A stretch of 16,163 bases of DNA. Origin: Patescibacteria group bacterium. Its GTDB lineage: Bacteria > Patescibacteriota > Microgenomatia > UBA10105 > UBA927. The translations under genes and the position numbers were made by a program. The DNA is taken from the NCBI GenBank assembly GCA_003545435.1, contig DPYI01000025.1, forward strand, positions 1 to 16,163. Direction: 5' to 3'. Position 1 is the first letter of the stretch. Every line of letters begins with the position of its first letter. The notes under the pieces were generated by a model. That model saw nothing but the letters and a program-made list of their open reading frames with translations, had not been told where the DNA came from and did not search any database. Shown here piece after piece: positions 13,986 through 16,163 of this stretch.

Positions 13986-14951
13986 TTACTGAGAAATATA
14001 ACTTTCAAGTTTTGCCAAACCAAAACCGAATCTACCGACTTCATTTCCGAGATATAACATATAAAGGGTATTATCAAGTTCAAAAACATGCGGATAGGCT
14101 ATCGATTCGGAGTCCCATCCTTCCTCTGAAATATCTATACCTACTTGTGAGTCATCTCTTGTCCAATGTATCATATCGTCAGAATATGCGTAACCGATTC
14201 GATACCCTCTTGTGTTTTTCCTAAAGTTAGTACTGTATTTATAACAGAAAAACATATGATACTTTCCTTTATAAAAAATGACATCCGGGCTTGCCTGAAC
14301 CTCGTTCTCCTCCAGTTTATTTTCAATAAGATCTTTACCGAATCTTTTCCAATCAATACCATTATCCGAAAATGCAACGCGGATTTTAAAAACCGCTTCG
14401 GGTCTACCTCTGTCAACAATCCATTTCCTTCCTGCGATATACCACAAACACCAACGACCGTTGAATCGTCTGATTTTGGGACCGCTTAGAATAAACGGTT
14501 CATCAATGCTGTAAGAAAGTACGGGTCCGGCTCCTATTTTTGCAAAGGTTTTTCCGCCATTGCTGCTTTTTGCCATTCCTATGGCTATATTCCACGGAAC
14601 TGATACGCATCTTGTCCAACCTCCATAATAGGCTATCAATTCATCTTTGTATTTTATTACTGATGTTGGATACGTACCGAATTCATCGAAGGTTCCTAAT
14701 TCTCCCAGATCAAAAATCGGCTTTTGGGCCACGTTAACTATTTCCGACAGATTTTTTTTATTCAAGTCTATATAAGCAGTATAGCTTACGTATTGACCGT
14801 TTTTATCTCGCGGAGGTCTGCAGGCAAAATACACTCTTACAAACTTGTTAAAAACAACAGCAGATGGCGCTTGGGCAAATTCCTTTAACCAACGTTTGCC
14901 TTTTACCTCCGTCGGATTAAAAACTCTTCCCAGCTTTTTCCATTTAAACAT
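13986..14951 (-). CDS. Glycosidase-like beta-propeller protein, copy 2 of tandem pair
   Basis: 321-residue paralogue of the downstream neighbour. Shared positions include the start (FKWKKLGRVFNPT), AQAPSAVVFNKFVRVYFACR, GELGTFDEFGTYP, GGWTR, DEPFILSG, LWYIAGRKW, EVQASPDVIF, YHMFFCY, FRKN, GYRIGYAYSDD, WDSESIAYPHVF and GNEVGRFGFGLAKLE. These give a five-bladed-propeller-like layout as in GH43-type proteins. The two copies have clearly diverged, so they probably have distinct substrates or form a heteromer. No signal peptide is present. The ATG at 14951 is preferred because it matches the paralogue; an in-frame TTG at 14960 would add only three residues. It starts 11 bases after the wbqC stop, and neither start has a Shine-Dalgarno. 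Function unknown. Confidence 0.78.
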   Translation of the reverse strand: MFKWKKLGRVFNPTEVKGKRWLKEFAQAPSAVVFNKFVRVYFACRPPRDKNGQYVSYTAYIDLNKKNLSEIVNVAQKPIFDLGELGTFDEFGTYPTSVIKYKDELIAYYGGWTRCVSVPWNIAIGMAKSSNGGKTFAKIGAGPVLSYSIDEPFILSGPKIRRFNGRWCLWYIAGRKWIVDRGRPEAVFKIRVAFSDNGIDWKRFGKDLIENKLEENEVQASPDVIFYKGKYHMFFCYKYSTNFRKNTRGYRIGYAYSDDMIHWTRDDSQVGIDISEEGWDSESIAYPHVFELDNTLYMLYLGNEVGRFGFGLAKLESYISQ

Positions 14952-14962
14952 AGCAATCAATG

Positions 14963-15664
14963 TTATATTAAAGCGTATGAATAAAGCATTTTTTTGATTT
15001 CTTTTGTGGAATTAAACATCATGATATCGATAATTGAAAGCCATGGTACAAAAATATTATCAAATTGTTTATATTCTATGAAATTGGATTTAATAAAATT
15101 TAATTTAATATTTTCTTTTAAAAATATCTTTTTGTTATAAAGTTCCACTCCTCCGATGGCATTTATATACTGCGAAGCTTTCAGGTGCTTACAAATTTGA
15201 ATCACGCACTGTTCTCCTTTTAATCTTTCTTTTATACCGATTTTCGAAAAAATTAAAAGTTCCGTTTTAATTTCCAAAAAATTTATTATTTCTCTAATAG
15301 AATGATAGACAAAATTAAATAAATTTCTGTCTTCATAGGTCAGACAATCAAAAATAAGCCGATTAACTTCATCGTAATAGGGTGCATTTTTATATATGGA
15401 ATTAATTTTATTGAATATTTTTTTTGCTTCAGTACGGTAATTATCTGCCAATTTTCTTTTGCTTATATGTAAATAGTCCGAATCTTTTTTTAGCGGTAGA
15501 GTAAATAATTGATCCTTGCCATTTACCAAAATTCGATTACGATTTACCCATCCTTTTTTCGAATATTCAATATCATCATAGACAACAAATTTGTCTACTG
15601 CATGTATAAGCTGAAAATAGCCAATATAAGGAAAAAGGTATGGCTGCATTATTCCGACCTTCAT
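14963..15664 (-). CDS. WbqC-family protein
   Basis: 233-residue protein with the characteristic WbqC opening KVGIMQPYLFPYIGYFQLIH (2-21) and then VDKFVVYDDIEYSKKGWVNRNRIL (23-46). The central part (about 45-150) is helical and very lysine- and isoleucine-rich, and INAIGGVELYNKKIF (169-183) and FVPWLSIIDIMMFN (206-219) are also typical. The length fits the family. WbqC proteins occur in O-antigen and capsule loci, but I know of no firmly settled reaction; involvement in amide or amino-acid decoration of sugars is a possibility. It lies 22 bases after the fucose synthase gene and heads a three-gene run with the two propeller paralogues. Its DNA is much more AT-rich than the fucose synthase gene. 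Confidence 0.88.
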   Translation of the reverse strand: MKVGIMQPYLFPYIGYFQLIHAVDKFVVYDDIEYSKKGWVNRNRILVNGKDQLFTLPLKKDSDYLHISKRKLADNYRTEAKKIFNKINSIYKNAPYYDEVNRLIFDCLTYEDRNLFNFVYHSIREIINFLEIKTELLIFSKIGIKERLKGEQCVIQICKHLKASQYINAIGGVELYNKKIFLKENIKLNFIKSNFIEYKQFDNIFVPWLSIIDIMMFNSTKEIKKMLYSYALI

Positions 15665-15686
15665 ATAGCTATGAAATCATGAAATT

Positions 15687-16163
15687 TTACACTGAATAAA
15701 ACCACTTAATTGTTTCTCTTAGGCCCTTGTCAAAATCCGTATGCGCCTTAAATCCAAATTCTTTTTTTGCCCGTTTCGTGTCCAACATACGTCTCGGCTG
15801 GCCGTCCGGTTTTGTTTTATCCCATATGATGCGGCCTTCATACCCTACGATTGATTGAATCTTGTGTGCTAAATCCCGGATGGAAATCTCAAATCCTGCT
15901 CCGATATTGACCGGATCCGGTTTGTCATATTTGATTGTTGCTTTTACAATTGCTTCGGCTGCATCCTTCACATACAGAAACTCTCTGGTTGCCTTTCCCG
16001 TACCCCAAACAACAACCTCCTTCTGATTCCTCCCTTTTGCTTCTGCAAAACGTCTTATAAGAGCCGGTATAACATGGGACGACTCCGGATCAAAGTTGTC
16101 ACCGGGTCCGTAAAGATTCACAGGGAGAAGAAATATGCTATTCATCCCGTACTGCTTCCTGTA
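15687..16163 (-). CDS. fcl: GDP-L-fucose synthase, C-terminal part (N-terminus beyond window)
   Basis: The visible 158 codons run from YRKQYG at the window edge into MNSIFLLPVNLYGPGDNFD, then HVIPALIRRF, VVVWGTGKATREFLYVKDAA, PVNIGAGFEISI, DGQPRRMLDTKRAKKEFGF and a TIKWFYSV end. These are classical for the extended SDR enzyme that epimerises and reduces GDP-4-keto-6-deoxy-D-mannose to GDP-L-fucose with NADPH. The Rossmann GxxGxxG and the catalytic Ser-Tyr-Lys lie outside the window. An ATG at 16145 is internal, not the start, since conserved sequence continues to the edge. The partner GDP-mannose 4,6-dehydratase (gmd) is not in the window and is often adjacent. GC content here is much higher than in the next genes. 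Confidence 0.93.
   Translation of the reverse strand, partial: YRKQYGMNSIFLLPVNLYGPGDNFDPESSHVIPALIRRFAEAKGRNQKEVVVWGTGKATREFLYVKDAAEAIVKATIKYDKPDPVNIGAGFEISIRDLAHKIQSIVGYEGRIIWDKTKPDGQPRRMLDTKRAKKEFGFKAHTDFDKGLRETIKWFYSV

Noticed and set aside
13976..14089. Longer N-terminus for propeller copy 1
   Set aside because: It would overlap the end of copy 2 by about 100 bases and add a sequence absent from the paralogue, whose start aligns with the ATG at 13975.

Overview
This window is part of a surface-polysaccharide (O-antigen or capsule type) biosynthesis and export locus. It is AT-rich and densely packed: seventeen protein genes, sixteen of them on the minus strand. Several minus-strand genes overlap by an ATGA (at 449-452, 4518-4521, 6017-6020 and 11538-11541). 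The Wzm/Wzt-type exporter points to a bacterium that sends a lipid-linked polysaccharide across its inner membrane by the ABC-transporter route, most likely Gram-negative. I cannot assign a phylum from sequence alone. Shine-Dalgarno motifs are weak or absent before many genes. I saw no tRNA, rRNA, CRISPR or insertion sequence.

Left block, minus strand, read from 7964 down to 1: a GT4 glycosyltransferase; the exporter permease and ATPase (wzm, wzt); a class I methyltransferase; then wbpG - hisH - hisF - wlbA/wbpB - wlbB/wbpD - wlbC/wbpE. The last six match the known gene set that turns UDP-GlcNAcA into a 2,3-diamino uronic acid carrying an acetamidino group (UDP-ManNAc3NAmA type). The HisH and HisF homologues therefore most likely supply ammonia for amidination and do not make histidine. 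HisF has lost its first catalytic aspartate, which fits this. The UDP-GlcNAc 6-dehydrogenase (WbpA) and 2-epimerase (WbpI) are not in the window.

Middle: one plus-strand gene (8088-9167), a VioA-like sugar 4-aminotransferase with a near-consensus sigma-70 promoter, stands between the two minus-strand blocks. It is divergent from the GT4 gene and convergent with the next gene; the 32-base convergent gap shows no terminator hairpin.

Right block, minus strand, read from 16163 down to 9200: the C-terminal part of GDP-L-fucose synthase; a WbqC-family protein; two tandem paralogous proteins resembling glycosidase-type beta-propellers; a 113-base gap with two inverted repeats; a B12-binding-type radical SAM enzyme; a small formyltransferase; a second methyltransferase; and a membrane-anchored GT2 glycosyltransferase. 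These look like sugar-tailoring functions. The formyltransferase and the VioA-like aminotransferase together suggest a 4-formamido-4,6-dideoxyhexose. The WbqC/propeller/radical SAM group has no pathway I can name and is the least explained part of the window. Base composition drops sharply between the fucose synthase gene and wbqC, suggesting mosaic assembly.
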